Assembly (NCBI RefSeq): GCF_015326965.1 | Contig: NZ_CP017659.1 | Span: 5,584,001 to 5,648,000, forward strand | From: Paenibacillus sp. JZ16 | Lineage (GTDB): Bacteria > Bacillota > Bacilli > Paenibacillales > Paenibacillaceae | DNA: 64,000 nt | Direction: 5' to 3' | Shown here: piece after piece, positions 8,981-17,292 of the stretch | How positions within the stretch are numbered: position 1 is the stretch's first letter | Layout: every line of letters starts with the position of its first letter | Position numbers and translations under genes: made by a program | Notes under the pieces: generated by a model | The model's input: only the letters and a program-made list of their open reading frames with translations | Told to the model about the DNA's origin: nothing | The model's database searches: none

Positions 8981-11200
8981 ATGCTACCAGAACAACTCTC
9001 ATCCATATTTCGCACCAAACAAAAATCCTACAAAATGGTCCTAGTTCTTTCACTTATCGAACATTACCAACAGACCCATTCGCTCTATTTCCCGCTCGGC
9101 ATGATTGCTGAGCGGTTTTTGGCATACTTTCAAGAGAATAGTAAGCTAGGTGAGAGAGTAGATTCACCTCCCCCTGGCAAGGCAAGCCACTGGGATGATT
9201 TTACCTTATCTCAAACCATAACCTTGCTTAAAACACCATTGGAGGCGCTATCGGCCATCTTAGAAGTTGATCAAAATCAGCAAACGGTAACGTTTCGTCC
9301 TGATATAGCAGACAAAATAGATGACCACGTCTTGCGAGAGTTAAAGGAGTATGCTCTGACGGAGCTACAGAACTATAACGATAAGCTAGGGAAGCTAGCA
9401 TTCTCCCTTCAAAATGCTCTGTCTGAAATCATGAACAGTTACATAACAGCTAGAAACCAAACATTTGCAGGTCACCCATTAGGTACTCTGTTCAGACAGA
9501 CAATTCCTGAGCAAATAAGATCATTCTCTTTTATAGATCCTAAATACAAAATTCAAGGTTCTGTTGGTATGGGGAACTGGGCCAACATTCCTTGGATCGC
9601 GGTGATGGATAAGCGGATAACGGATACAACACAGCACGGCGAATATATCGTTTATTTATTTTCAGAGGACATGGAATCTGTCTATCTTACATTAAACCAA
9701 GGGGTTACTGTACCCAAAGATGAGCTCGGAAAGAAAGAAGGGTACCACTACCTAGAACAGAAGGTCAATGAGCTCCGTGAACTCCTTCCACTTGAAGGTA
9801 TGCAGAAGGATGAAGGCATTAACCTTACCACGAGAAGTGGTCTCGGCCGCGATTACCAAGTCTCTACCGTAGCGTATATCCGCTATGATCGAGATACCAT
9901 CCCAAATGACGATCAATTACTGGCCGATCTAGAGAATGTGATCTCTAACTATAAAATATATGTGGACCATGTCATTAACAATAAAGGCGTAGATGAAGTG
10001 ATACCATCGAAAGAAGAGAAGGAGAACCCGTCCTTGAGTTCATTAACTGTGCCAGAACAAATCGAGCAAATCCAATCATACATCTCCCACCGAGGATTCC
10101 ATTATCCGCACGGCCTTATCGAGAACCTGTACCTCTCTCTAAAAACCAAGCCTTTCGTTATTTTGGCGGGAGTATCGGGTACCGGAAAAACCAAGCTTGT
10201 TAAGCTTTTTGCTGAAGCACTAGGTGCTACAGGAGACAATGGACAATTTACGCTGATTCCGGTTCGGCCTGACTGGAGCGATCCTTCTGATTTGCTAGGA
10301 TATAAAGACTTGTCGGGAGTGTTCCGACCAGGACGCTTAGCAGAAGTTCTTGTTGAAGCTTCACGGCCTGAGAATCAGCACAAGCCTTATTTTGTCTGTC
10401 TGGATGAAATGAACCTAGCGCGAGTGGAGTACTATTTCAGCGATGTGCTTAGCGTGATTGAGACACAGGAATGGAAACAAGAGCGGATCGTGACGACCAA
10501 GCTCATTAACCGGGAGTCCTTGCTACCGGAGGATCAATCGGTATATGGGGACTTGTCCATTCCAGATAATGTGTATCTGATTGGAACGGTGAACATGGAT
10601 GAGACGACGCATCCTTTTAGCAAGAAGGTACTGGATCGCGCGAATACGATCGAGTTTAATTATATTGATTTGCAGCAATATCCGAGCTTAGAACTGCAAG
10701 ATGAGGGGACGCCTTTGGCCGTGCATAACTCGTTCTTACGAAGCGAGTATCTGCAACTGGTTGACGTGTATTCCGAGTATACGGATTTAGTTCATGCTAC
10801 GACGGAAATGCTTGTGAAGATCAACAACATCTTAGAAGAGATCCATTCTCATGTCGGATTTCGGATCCGGGATTCAATCTGTTTTTATATGGTATACAAT
10901 CAGCGTCATGAGCTGCTATCGAATGATGAGGCCTTTGATCTTCAGCTCCTACAGAAGATCCTTCCTCGCGTTCAAGGCAGTAGCCTATCAGTGAAGCGGG
11001 TACTCCTTAAATTACTACAAGGGGCACTAGGGAGAACGTTGTCAGTATCAGAACTTATGGATGATGCGTCGGAGATCTATCTAAAATGGAATGACAACGA
11101 AGAGGAGAACAAGGCTAAACATCCTTTAAGCGCTCGGAAAATCGCCTTTATGCTACGGAGGTTAGAAGAAGATGGATTCACCTCTTACTGGCTCTCTTAA
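8981..11200 (+). CDS. McrB-like AAA+ ATPase with N-terminal DUF3578 (MrcB-type) domain
   Basis: A 739-residue motor subunit of a type IV-like, modification-dependent restriction system. Residues about 140-320 form the DUF3578 domain (AGHPLGTLFRQTIPEQI, VGMGNWANIPWIAVMD), which in related proteins serves as the DNA-reading module. The AAA core follows: Walker A GVSGTGKTK near residue 397, Walker B CLDEMNLA near 472, and GTVNMDETTHPFS near 535. That last stretch has NMDE where classical McrB has NTAD, so guanine specificity is uncertain. The gene overlaps the next by 29 bp, indicating tight coupling with the nuclease subunit. Binding of modified DNA is inferred from the family, not seen. Confidence 0.85.
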   Translation: MLPEQLSSIFRTKQKSYKMVLVLSLIEHYQQTHSLYFPLGMIAERFLAYFQENSKLGERVDSPPPGKASHWDDFTLSQTITLLKTPLEALSAILEVDQNQQTVTFRPDIADKIDDHVLRELKEYALTELQNYNDKLGKLAFSLQNALSEIMNSYITARNQTFAGHPLGTLFRQTIPEQIRSFSFIDPKYKIQGSVGMGNWANIPWIAVMDKRITDTTQHGEYIVYLFSEDMESVYLTLNQGVTVPKDELGKKEGYHYLEQKVNELRELLPLEGMQKDEGINLTTRSGLGRDYQVSTVAYIRYDRDTIPNDDQLLADLENVISNYKIYVDHVINNKGVDEVIPSKEEKENPSLSSLTVPEQIEQIQSYISHRGFHYPHGLIENLYLSLKTKPFVILAGVSGTGKTKLVKLFAEALGATGDNGQFTLIPVRPDWSDPSDLLGYKDLSGVFRPGRLAEVLVEASRPENQHKPYFVCLDEMNLARVEYYFSDVLSVIETQEWKQERIVTTKLINRESLLPEDQSVYGDLSIPDNVYLIGTVNMDETTHPFSKKVLDRANTIEFNYIDLQQYPSLELQDEGTPLAVHNSFLRSEYLQLVDVYSEYTDLVHATTEMLVKINNILEEIHSHVGFRIRDSICFYMVYNQRHELLSNDEAFDLQLLQKILPRVQGSSLSVKRVLLKLLQGALGRTLSVSELMDDASEIYLKWNDNEEENKAKHPLSARKIAFMLRRLEEDGFTSYWLS

Positions 11201-13592
11201 CCAGAGCGTGGAACTGCTGCGAGTCGAGACCAACCTCTTCAATCTTTACATTCAAGGCAAACCATATCATCCTACAGTGGAGTCTATGCAACTTCATCAC
11301 AGGAAAGATGGGGAATGGATGGATACAAGCTTACAGGTTCATTCCCTTTCGGGTGATTTAAAGATCGAGCAGATTTCGGTGTTCTCAACGGAAACAGGAG
11401 CGCTCACCCCGTGGGAGGTGGGGGAGAAGAGCTGGCCGCTATTTTTCGAAACGCAGTCGTATGAGCTCGTTGTGGAGAAGAAGCAGCCACTGGCTCTAAC
11501 CTTCCATCATGAGAATGCTAGCGTAAGACAAGCGATTAAGCCACTTGGCCAATCTATCCTGTCGGGAATCTTGAACTTTCAGAACGAGGTTGGTTTATCC
11601 GATCTGGGGCTCCGGCTAAACGGGCAGATTGTTTTTCAGCTACAACTGGAGATTTTTCCTTCCAAAATGGATTACAAAGAAGATTATCAAATGATACTAA
11701 ACGATGTGAATCGGCAGATTTATAATTTGTCTTTTGACTTTCTTCGCAAGACGTATCATTTAACCGGATTAAAAGAAACGAAACATCAAAGTCTTACGGA
11801 ATTTTTTGCAATTCTCCAGCATGTGTTTGAACAGCTTGTTCAAGCGGTGGAGCGAATACAGACTTCTCCTAACTACAAGCTAGAGAAAGAGATGAGGAGG
11901 GTCGAGGCAGCAAGAGTTAAGAAGACAGGTAAAGAAAACATAGCGTACCTGACCAAACATCCTCATTTACTTAGACAAGACGATAAGATTGGTTTTATTC
12001 CAGTTAACGGTCAAACCTTATACCCTACCCAAGCTTTGGAGATGAAACGTCGAATCCAATATGACACGATGGAAAATCGGTTTGTACGGTGGGTGCTGGA
12101 GCGCATATCAAAAAAATTAAAGGAATTGAAATCAAGACTATCCGGAAGTGCTCGGATGCAGGATCCCCTCCTAATGAAGCGGATGAGCTCTATGCAGAAT
12201 CAGCTACAGCGATTGTTAAGGCTGGATTTTCTAAACGTTGGTGGGATGAAGCAGCTTTCCGTATCTTTAGTATTACAAATGGCACCTGGATATCGGGAAG
12301 TATATCGTAATTATTTGATGCTCATGAAAGGGTTATCGATCCAAAGCGACTTGTTCCGTCTCTCGATGAAAGACTTAGCGCAGCTGTACGAATACTGGTG
12401 CTTCTTGAAAATCCATGATCTCCTCAGTCAGAAATATGAGCTTCTCAAGCAAGATATCATCAAGGTTCAGCGCTCTGGAATTTTTGTGACGTTGGACAAG
12501 TCGGCCAGCGCTAGGATGGTGTACAGGAACCCGAGTAACGGGGAAATATTTACACTCTATTACAACGCGCTTCCCAAAGGGGATCGAAGCGCTACGCTCG
12601 GTCAGAAGCCGGACAATGTGCTGACGCTAAAGAAGAACGATGCTACGGTGGAGTATAAGTATATTTTTGACGCGAAATATCGGATAAATCCTGCATACGA
12701 GGGAACCCCTTATTATGATAAATACAAGCAGCCAGGTCCGGAGGAAGACGATATCAACACGATGCATCGGTATCGGGACGCAATCGTTTATTCAGACAAG
12801 CAAGAGCAAGAGTATGAACGGAGTATGTTTGGAGCGTATGTACTCTTTCCATATCATGATGAGGCGAAATTTCGGGAGCATCGTTTTTATAAGAGTATTG
12901 AGCTCGTCAATGTAGGAGCCTTCCCGTTTCTACCCAACTCAACGGAGCTGATGGAGGAATTCTTGGATGAGCTCATTAAGGACAGCCCGGAAAAAGCGTA
13001 CGAACGCTCGACGAGACCTCGAGGTACGAAGAGTTACTACCAGGACAAAATGGCTGGCAAAAATGTATTGGTAGGTTCACTAAAAGAACCTTCCCAGCTG
13101 GAACAGGCACTGGAATTAAACTTTTACCATATCCCTCTTGAAAATGTGACGGACCACAAGATTCTAACGCAGATCGAATATATTGCCCTCTATCAATCGA
13201 AGGGAAAGTTCGCTTCTACCGGAGAAACAGGTATTCACTGGTATGGACGAGTTACCGATTGGAAGGTACTGCGCCGCAGAGAAATTATGGAGCGTCCCGC
13301 GAGACGGGGATCTGAGGAAAAGCTGTATGTGAAATTTACGATCGACAGGTGGATGAAACGGGATAAACCGATTGTTTCAGGTGGACGAGGAATCTACACG
13401 GCTCTGTATACATCGAAGTATATTTTCGACCGGGCCGCAGAGATAGCGGAACTGAAATTAGAGACGGAAGAAGATCTGATAAAGTGGCGTGAGGAGAGAC
13501 GCGCTGGTACGGTAAGGGTGGAACTGGATCATGAGCAGGTGGATTTAGCTAAGCGGGTGCTAGGAGTTCATGGTTCAGGTGAAATGATATAA
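11172..13592 (+). CDS. McrC-like nuclease subunit, DUF2357 plus PD-(D/E)XK
   Basis: An 806-residue partner of the upstream AAA protein. The N-terminal third is the DUF2357 part (ENRFVRWVLERI, followed by LYEYWCFLKIHDLL near residue 407), thought to contact the ATPase. The nuclease core is YKYIFDAKYRIN near residue 495, with D and K in the typical DxK spacing. A further C-terminal domain of about 150 residues (HWYGRVTDWKVLRR) is not part of classical McrC and might be another DNA- or nucleotide-sensing fold. ATG 11172 is preceded by GGAGG inside the end of the upstream gene, which supports this start and translational coupling. Confidence 0.83.
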   Translation: MDSPLTGSLNQSVELLRVETNLFNLYIQGKPYHPTVESMQLHHRKDGEWMDTSLQVHSLSGDLKIEQISVFSTETGALTPWEVGEKSWPLFFETQSYELVVEKKQPLALTFHHENASVRQAIKPLGQSILSGILNFQNEVGLSDLGLRLNGQIVFQLQLEIFPSKMDYKEDYQMILNDVNRQIYNLSFDFLRKTYHLTGLKETKHQSLTEFFAILQHVFEQLVQAVERIQTSPNYKLEKEMRRVEAARVKKTGKENIAYLTKHPHLLRQDDKIGFIPVNGQTLYPTQALEMKRRIQYDTMENRFVRWVLERISKKLKELKSRLSGSARMQDPLLMKRMSSMQNQLQRLLRLDFLNVGGMKQLSVSLVLQMAPGYREVYRNYLMLMKGLSIQSDLFRLSMKDLAQLYEYWCFLKIHDLLSQKYELLKQDIIKVQRSGIFVTLDKSASARMVYRNPSNGEIFTLYYNALPKGDRSATLGQKPDNVLTLKKNDATVEYKYIFDAKYRINPAYEGTPYYDKYKQPGPEEDDINTMHRYRDAIVYSDKQEQEYERSMFGAYVLFPYHDEAKFREHRFYKSIELVNVGAFPFLPNSTELMEEFLDELIKDSPEKAYERSTRPRGTKSYYQDKMAGKNVLVGSLKEPSQLEQALELNFYHIPLENVTDHKILTQIEYIALYQSKGKFASTGETGIHWYGRVTDWKVLRRREIMERPARRGSEEKLYVKFTIDRWMKRDKPIVSGGRGIYTALYTSKYIFDRAAEIAELKLETEEDLIKWREERRAGTVRVELDHEQVDLAKRVLGVHGSGEMI

Positions 13593-13608
13593 GGAGAAGT
13601 TAAAACGC

Positions 13609-14292
13609 ATGGCGAAAACTTATAAAGCCGAAGGGCAACAGCTTGCTTATGTATTAAGAGGTTTGTTTACGATTGCAGCCCTCTCGTTATATTTTATTAA
13701 TCCTAAATTACATTGGGGTGTATTTGTAGGTGTGTTTATTTTGGGGTTGGTCGTTGCCCAATGGGTGGGCGCTGCATGGACTAGAAATAGACGAGCAAAT
13801 AAGAAATCCATGAAACATCCCGCAACCAGAGCAGCCTCTACCACAACTTCAAACAATATGAAATCACGATCACATCAAACGAAGGCACTGACAAAACTTA
13901 CAGACGCTCAGCTTATCACTAGAGATGTCCATAATCTATCCGGACCGGATTTTGAAAGACTGATGGAGTTGTACTATAAAGATCAAGGATATGCCGTTGA
14001 ACGAGTTGGTGGATCGGGGGATAGCGAGGTTGATCTCATTCTTCGCGGTAAAGAGGGATATAAAATTGCAGTACAGTGTAAACGGTGGAAGCAGAATGTT
14101 GGTAATGATATTGTTCTTCGATTGAAGGCAGGAAAGCAAGTGCACGGTTGTTATGATGCCTGGGTGGTCACGACCAGTAATTTTACCAAGGACGCTAGAA
14201 GAGACGCTGAGCGATTAAACATTCAATTAATTAACGGTATTGCACTTGAGAACAAGTTGAATGCCTGGAAAAGGAAGAAACGGATCGGATGA
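13609..14292 (+). CDS. Membrane-anchored Mrr-family restriction endonuclease
   Basis: A 227-residue protein, 16 bp behind the McrC-like gene and preceded by AAGGAG. Two hydrophobic helices (about residues 13-32 and 36-54) are followed by a basic linker to about 95, then the Mrr catalytic domain: LSGPDFERLMELYY, GDSEVDLIL (Asp near 140) and VQCKRW near 156, giving the D...QxK motif. Mrr-type domains cut modified or foreign DNA. The membrane anchor would place it at the inner face of the membrane, near incoming DNA. Its last codons overlap the 94-bp repeat, so the native operon probably continued straight into a NERD-domain gene. Confidence 0.82.
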   Translation: MAKTYKAEGQQLAYVLRGLFTIAALSLYFINPKLHWGVFVGVFILGLVVAQWVGAAWTRNRRANKKSMKHPATRAASTTTSNNMKSRSHQTKALTKLTDAQLITRDVHNLSGPDFERLMELYYKDQGYAVERVGGSGDSEVDLILRGKEGYKIAVQCKRWKQNVGNDIVLRLKAGKQVHGCYDAWVVTTSNFTKDARRDAERLNIQLINGIALENKLNAWKRKKRIG

Positions 14293-14375
14293 ATCATCAT
14301 TACATGTAGAACGGAGCTCTCTTATGTTTGAAAAATTAAAGTCCTTGTTCAAATCCGCTGATAAGCCAAAGAAAA
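14282..14375 (+). repeat. 94-bp direct repeat, left copy
   Basis: Bases 14282-14375 match 20200-20293 with only a few mismatches. The repeat spans the last bases of the mrr gene, a leader and the first 17 codons of a NERD-domain gene. The two copies flank a 5.8-kb block of unrelated genes, a pattern expected when a block is inserted by homologous recombination or by duplication-insertion. Confidence 0.9.
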
Positions 14376-14413
14376 GGGAGGCAAATAACAGTAGCAACAA
14401 ACACTCCAAATAA
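14324..14413 (+). pseudogene. Truncated 5' fragment of a NERD-domain gene
   Basis: ATG 14324 opens a 29-codon frame, MFEKLKSLFKSADKPKKR and then 11 unrelated residues to a stop at 14411. The first 17 residues are nearly identical to the start of the intact NERD-domain gene at 20242 (MFEKFKSLFKSSDKPKKK). Divergence begins abruptly at the repeat end, so this is a truncated copy. It stands directly behind mrr, suggesting that mrr-NERD was the original gene order. Confidence 0.75.
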
Positions 14414-14562
14414 ACAGCCACGGCCAACTTCATCTACACTGGCAAAATTACTTAGACCCCGATCCCATAAAGCCTACTCTTAATGATGAACAAACATCCT
14501 CCTTTCCATATTTCATCTTAATTACCTTGATTATAATGCCTTTAGCTTATAAAAACGGAGAA

Positions 14563-14626
14563 GTGTAATCATGATATAACTTTTTCGTAAAAAAGTGTTA
14601 TCATGATATCACAAATTGTGTATAAT
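14563..14626 (+). promoter_or_regulatory. Promoter with two palindromic operator boxes for the TA operon
   Basis: Two related 18-bp boxes, GTGTAATCATGATATAAC at 14563-14580 and GTGTTATCATGATATCAC at 14595-14612, are centred on CATG and spaced exactly 32 bp apart. The second is palindromic except for one position pair. The -10 TATAAT is at 14621-14626, and the matching -35 position (TTATCA, 14598-14603) lies inside the second box. A protein bound there would block the polymerase. Autoregulation by the downstream MqsA/Panacea protein or its complex is inferred. Confidence 0.75.
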
Positions 14627-14649
14627 ATTATTAAAGGAGGTGAAGATAT

Positions 14650-15024
14650 GTGAATAGCGAAGATATGCTTAAGGAAGCAATACCACTCATGATTCATGAG
14701 GACACGCGGAAGTTTATATTTCGTAAAGGTCGAAACTGGAGACAAGATTTTATCGATTTAGGGATGCCTCCTGATGTGGGTAAAGCATGGAAAGTTATGA
14801 TGACTTTAACTAAGGACGATGAAGAGAAACATCCTGAATTAGATAGAGATGGTTCTGGTGAACTGATTTATGCATTTCAGAAAGAAATGCCTAATGGTGT
14901 TTGGGCCTATATCAAAATTAAGATTAAGGATTACAGCAATACTAAGAAATGCGTTTCGATGTCGTTTCATCCTTGTGAGTATGGCCCGAAGGCCGAAATA
15001 AACAAAAAAATCTTAGGAAATTAA
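14650..15024 (+). CDS. MqsR-like toxin (RelE-fold RNA endonuclease)
   Basis: A 124-residue protein starting at GTG 14650, nine bases after AAAGGAGG; the ATG at 14648 stops at once. The C-terminal two thirds follow the MqsR plan: a helix ending WKVMMTLTKDD (compare the 'IGLSxxDF' element of MqsR), then a beta strand block WAYIKIKIKDY and VSMSFHPCE (compare 'VYLKITV' and 'IVSFKE'). MqsR cleaves mRNA at GCU sites in E. coli. The adjacent gene carries an MqsA-like N-terminus, which strengthens the call. The sequence is divergent, so toxicity and cleavage specificity are inferred. The toxin comes before the antitoxin, as in mqsRA. Confidence 0.62.
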   Translation: MNSEDMLKEAIPLMIHEDTRKFIFRKGRNWRQDFIDLGMPPDVGKAWKVMMTLTKDDEEKHPELDRDGSGELIYAFQKEMPNGVWAYIKIKIKDYSNTKKCVSMSFHPCEYGPKAEINKKILGN

Positions 15025-15031
15025 AGTACAT

Positions 15032-15060
15032 AAAGGGAGCATCTTGCTCCGGCTCCCTTT
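15032..15060 (+). terminator. Hairpin between toxin and antitoxin genes
   Basis: AAAGGGAGC at 15032-15040 pairs with GCTCCCTTT at 15052-15060 around an 11-base loop. It is 7 bp after the toxin stop. The T-run is short, so it may be an attenuator that lowers antitoxin read-through, not a full stop. Confidence 0.6.
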
Positions 15061-15131
15061 AGGCACTTTTATATCATAAATGAATGTTGTTTAGAACCAA
15101 AATGGATTGAATTTTTGATTACTTCCCCTAT

Positions 15132-15168
15132 GGACGGGTGAGTAACACATAGGCAACCTGACCTCAAG
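15132..15168 (+). other. 16S rRNA gene fragment in the toxin-antitoxin gap
   Basis: GGACGGGTGAGTAACAC at 15132-15148, followed by ATAGGCAACCTG at 15149-15160 and CCTCAAG at 15162-15168, reproduces the conserved 16S rRNA stretch near E. coli position 105-140 in its Paenibacillus form, with about two mismatches in 37 bases. The flanks do not resemble rRNA. It is a relic, not a functional rRNA. Confidence 0.8.
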
Positions 15169-15248
15169 GATTGCACCAAAACTTATTAACACTCTAAAAA
15201 CTTGATTAAAGGCTTAAACAAAACTTAATAGTAAGGAGCGAGAAACTT

Positions 15249-16316
15249 ATGTCAAGGGAATTCCTAACGTATTGTGATGACTGCGGTAAGGATTGCAATG
15301 CTGAGGAAAAAAAAGAGCGACAAACAATTAGAATTCATGGAAAATTAATTGATGTAGAAGTAATAATGCTTGTTTGCAAAGAATGTGGATCTGAAATATC
15401 TGATGAAAAATATATGAATGAACAATTAAAAGCCATAAATGACGCTTATATAAAAGCAACTTCCGGATTAACTTCTGAACAAATTAGAAATGTTAGACTT
15501 CAATACAAAGATTTGGGGATTCGCCCCTTTGCAAAGATTTTAGGAATAGGTTCCGCAAGTATAGCAAGACACGAAACTGGAGAGTTGCCAAGTGATAAAC
15601 ATATAACCATTTATAAAGAATTGAAAGAAAATCCTCGATCTATATTTGAATATTTTAATAAAAATAAAGAGAATTTATCTCCTAGGGAATTAAAGAAGGT
15701 TGAGAACGTATTAAGAAATTGGAGCGATGAACAAGAAGGCCGAATTAGCACACCATTTGTAGAAATAATGCAAGATGATGAAGAAATAATTGAATCGATT
15801 CACAAGCCATTTGCTTTTACTGAATTCACTGGTTATAGAGATTTCAATCTAGATAAATTCTTAAATATGGTTCTGTTCTTTTCAAAATGGGGAGTTAACA
15901 AAACTAAGTTAATGAAGCTTCTATGGTACTCGGATTTCCTTTACTTCAAAAAGTATACTGCATCAATAAGTGGAGCTGCTTATGCTCGCATTAAATTCGG
16001 GCCGGTTCCCAAAGATCATGAGATAATACTTGCTCATCTGCAACATATGGACGTTATAGAAATTGAGGAGTCTTTATTGAACGATGAGGGATGGGTAAAA
16101 ATGACTATTAAGGCAACACAAAATTATAATCCTAACGTGTTTGAGAAAGAAGAAATGGTTACATTGGAAAGAGTGAATTATATTTTTGAGGGTTATGGTT
16201 CCCGTAAAATTAGCGAATATTCTCATAAAGAACGTGCTTGGATAGAGACTCCTGATGAACAATTAATTAACTATAAATACTCTCGAGATTTTGAACTTGA
16301 ATTGAATTCGCGGTAA
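15249..16316 (+). CDS. MqsA-like zinc/HTH and Panacea (SocA/DUF4065) antitoxin
   Basis: A 355-residue two-module protein. The N-terminus has Cys pairs CDDCGKDC and VCKECG, a zinc ribbon like that of MqsA. A helix-turn-helix follows at about residues 75-125 (IRPFAKILGIGSASIARHET). The C-terminal part, about 195-340, reads FFSKWGVNKTKLMKLLWYSD and AYARIKFGPVPKD, the signature of the Panacea/SocA domain, an adaptable toxin-neutralising module. It would therefore bind the operators, repress the operon and neutralise the upstream MqsR-like toxin. The 224-bp gap to the toxin gene, holding a hairpin and the 16S fragment, is unusual for a TA pair. AAGGAG precedes ATG 15249. Confidence 0.8.
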   Translation: MSREFLTYCDDCGKDCNAEEKKERQTIRIHGKLIDVEVIMLVCKECGSEISDEKYMNEQLKAINDAYIKATSGLTSEQIRNVRLQYKDLGIRPFAKILGIGSASIARHETGELPSDKHITIYKELKENPRSIFEYFNKNKENLSPRELKKVENVLRNWSDEQEGRISTPFVEIMQDDEEIIESIHKPFAFTEFTGYRDFNLDKFLNMVLFFSKWGVNKTKLMKLLWYSDFLYFKKYTASISGAAYARIKFGPVPKDHEIILAHLQHMDVIEIEESLLNDEGWVKMTIKATQNYNPNVFEKEEMVTLERVNYIFEGYGSRKISEYSHKERAWIETPDEQLINYKYSRDFELELNSR

Positions 16317-16874
16317 GTTATTTGCACCAATAATCTGGTTTTATAGCTAGATCTATCCTCAGGGCCCAGCATACATTACTGTTCCGGTTCCCTGCATATT
16401 TTTGGTAAATCGAGAACCCCTCTGTTTTTCAGGGGGTTAAGATTTGCCTTAATAGTCTCAAAAGTGGGGGCCTCAGGTTTAAAAATGAGTCTCCCATATA
16501 AAATGAAGTGTTGATAAGTCTTTACATGGGCTCTATTGGTTAAAGGATGGTTTCTTTTCTGCTTCAATGTAATAAGGATTGTATCTAGATGCGATACGAA
16601 GCCATACTTCTCAACTTTTCCATATACAATATTCTGATTATTGCAGAATCCTGACATTTCCTAGGTTTTCTTTGCCTACGACAGACTTGTCAATTCATAC
16701 TCTCCCCTAGAAGAAATAGTAATTGACGGATAAGGTGGGCTGACACCAAAATGTCATTATTCGTTACCATCACCCGAACGCATTTTATCCGAGAGCTATG
16801 TCCTACACTTATCTCATGAGAGAAATTCAGAAAATCCTCTAGTCTAAAAAATTCCCCAGCTTGAGAGGATCATT
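16317..16874. other. Intergenic stretch, no supported gene
   Basis: About 560 bp between convergent genes. A 93-codon frame on the minus strand (16376-16657) has no ribosome binding site and an unremarkable composition, and I do not recognise it. CCCCTCTGTTTTTCAGGGG near 16417-16435 can form a small hairpin. Otherwise the sequence looks like decayed accessory DNA. Confidence 0.4.
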
Positions 16875-17123
16875 CTAATTCTCCAATTCCCTCTCATACG
16901 TCTCGATCAAAACCGAAGCCTTAACATGAAGCGCCCTTGCTAATGCAGTAATTGTTAGCAGAGTAGGCGCTTTTTCTCCGTTCTCTAGCTCACTAATATA
17001 AGATCGGTCGACACGGGAATAGAGGCTCAGCTCATCTTGAGTGAGCTTTTTTTCTTTGCGAATATTTCGGAGAGCTCTGCCGAAGGCTAGTAACTCTATG
17101 GATTTATCATTATGATTAGCCAC
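16875..17123 (-). CDS. Small XRE-family helix-turn-helix regulator
   Basis: An 82-residue single-domain DNA-binding protein: LRNIRKEKKLTQDELSLYS, then VDRSYISELENGEKAPTL, the classic Cro/CI helix-turn-helix with its recognition helix, and a short C-terminal helix. The start is taken as GTG at 17123, because AAGGGG lies eight bases upstream on this strand; the ATG 33 bases earlier has no such site. It probably regulates itself and neighbouring island genes. A decayed copy of its 3' half exists at 18450-18585 in the same orientation, so the gene has been duplicated locally. Confidence 0.85.
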   Translation of the reverse strand: MANHNDKSIELLAFGRALRNIRKEKKLTQDELSLYSRVDRSYISELENGEKAPTLLTITALARALHVKASVLIETYERELEN

Positions 17124-17292
17124 GTTATAACCCCTTATATAGATAGTTAAATTCATCTTATGCGGTTCTATAAGGGAATTTCCGTAGGCTATTGCCTACA
17201 AAACTGTTTGGATGATACAATACAGATACTGGAAAATACTGAATTGAATAAATAGAGTATGTTCTTAGTGAAAAATGGGAGTGAAGCTAATT

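Noticed and set aside
15132..15168. Complete or functional rRNA gene
   Set aside because: Only 37 bases match; the flanks on both sides diverge at once.
16376..16657. 93-codon minus-strand frame between the antitoxin and the XRE gene
   Set aside because: No ribosome binding site, no recognisable motif. Kept only as a remark on the intergenic stretch.
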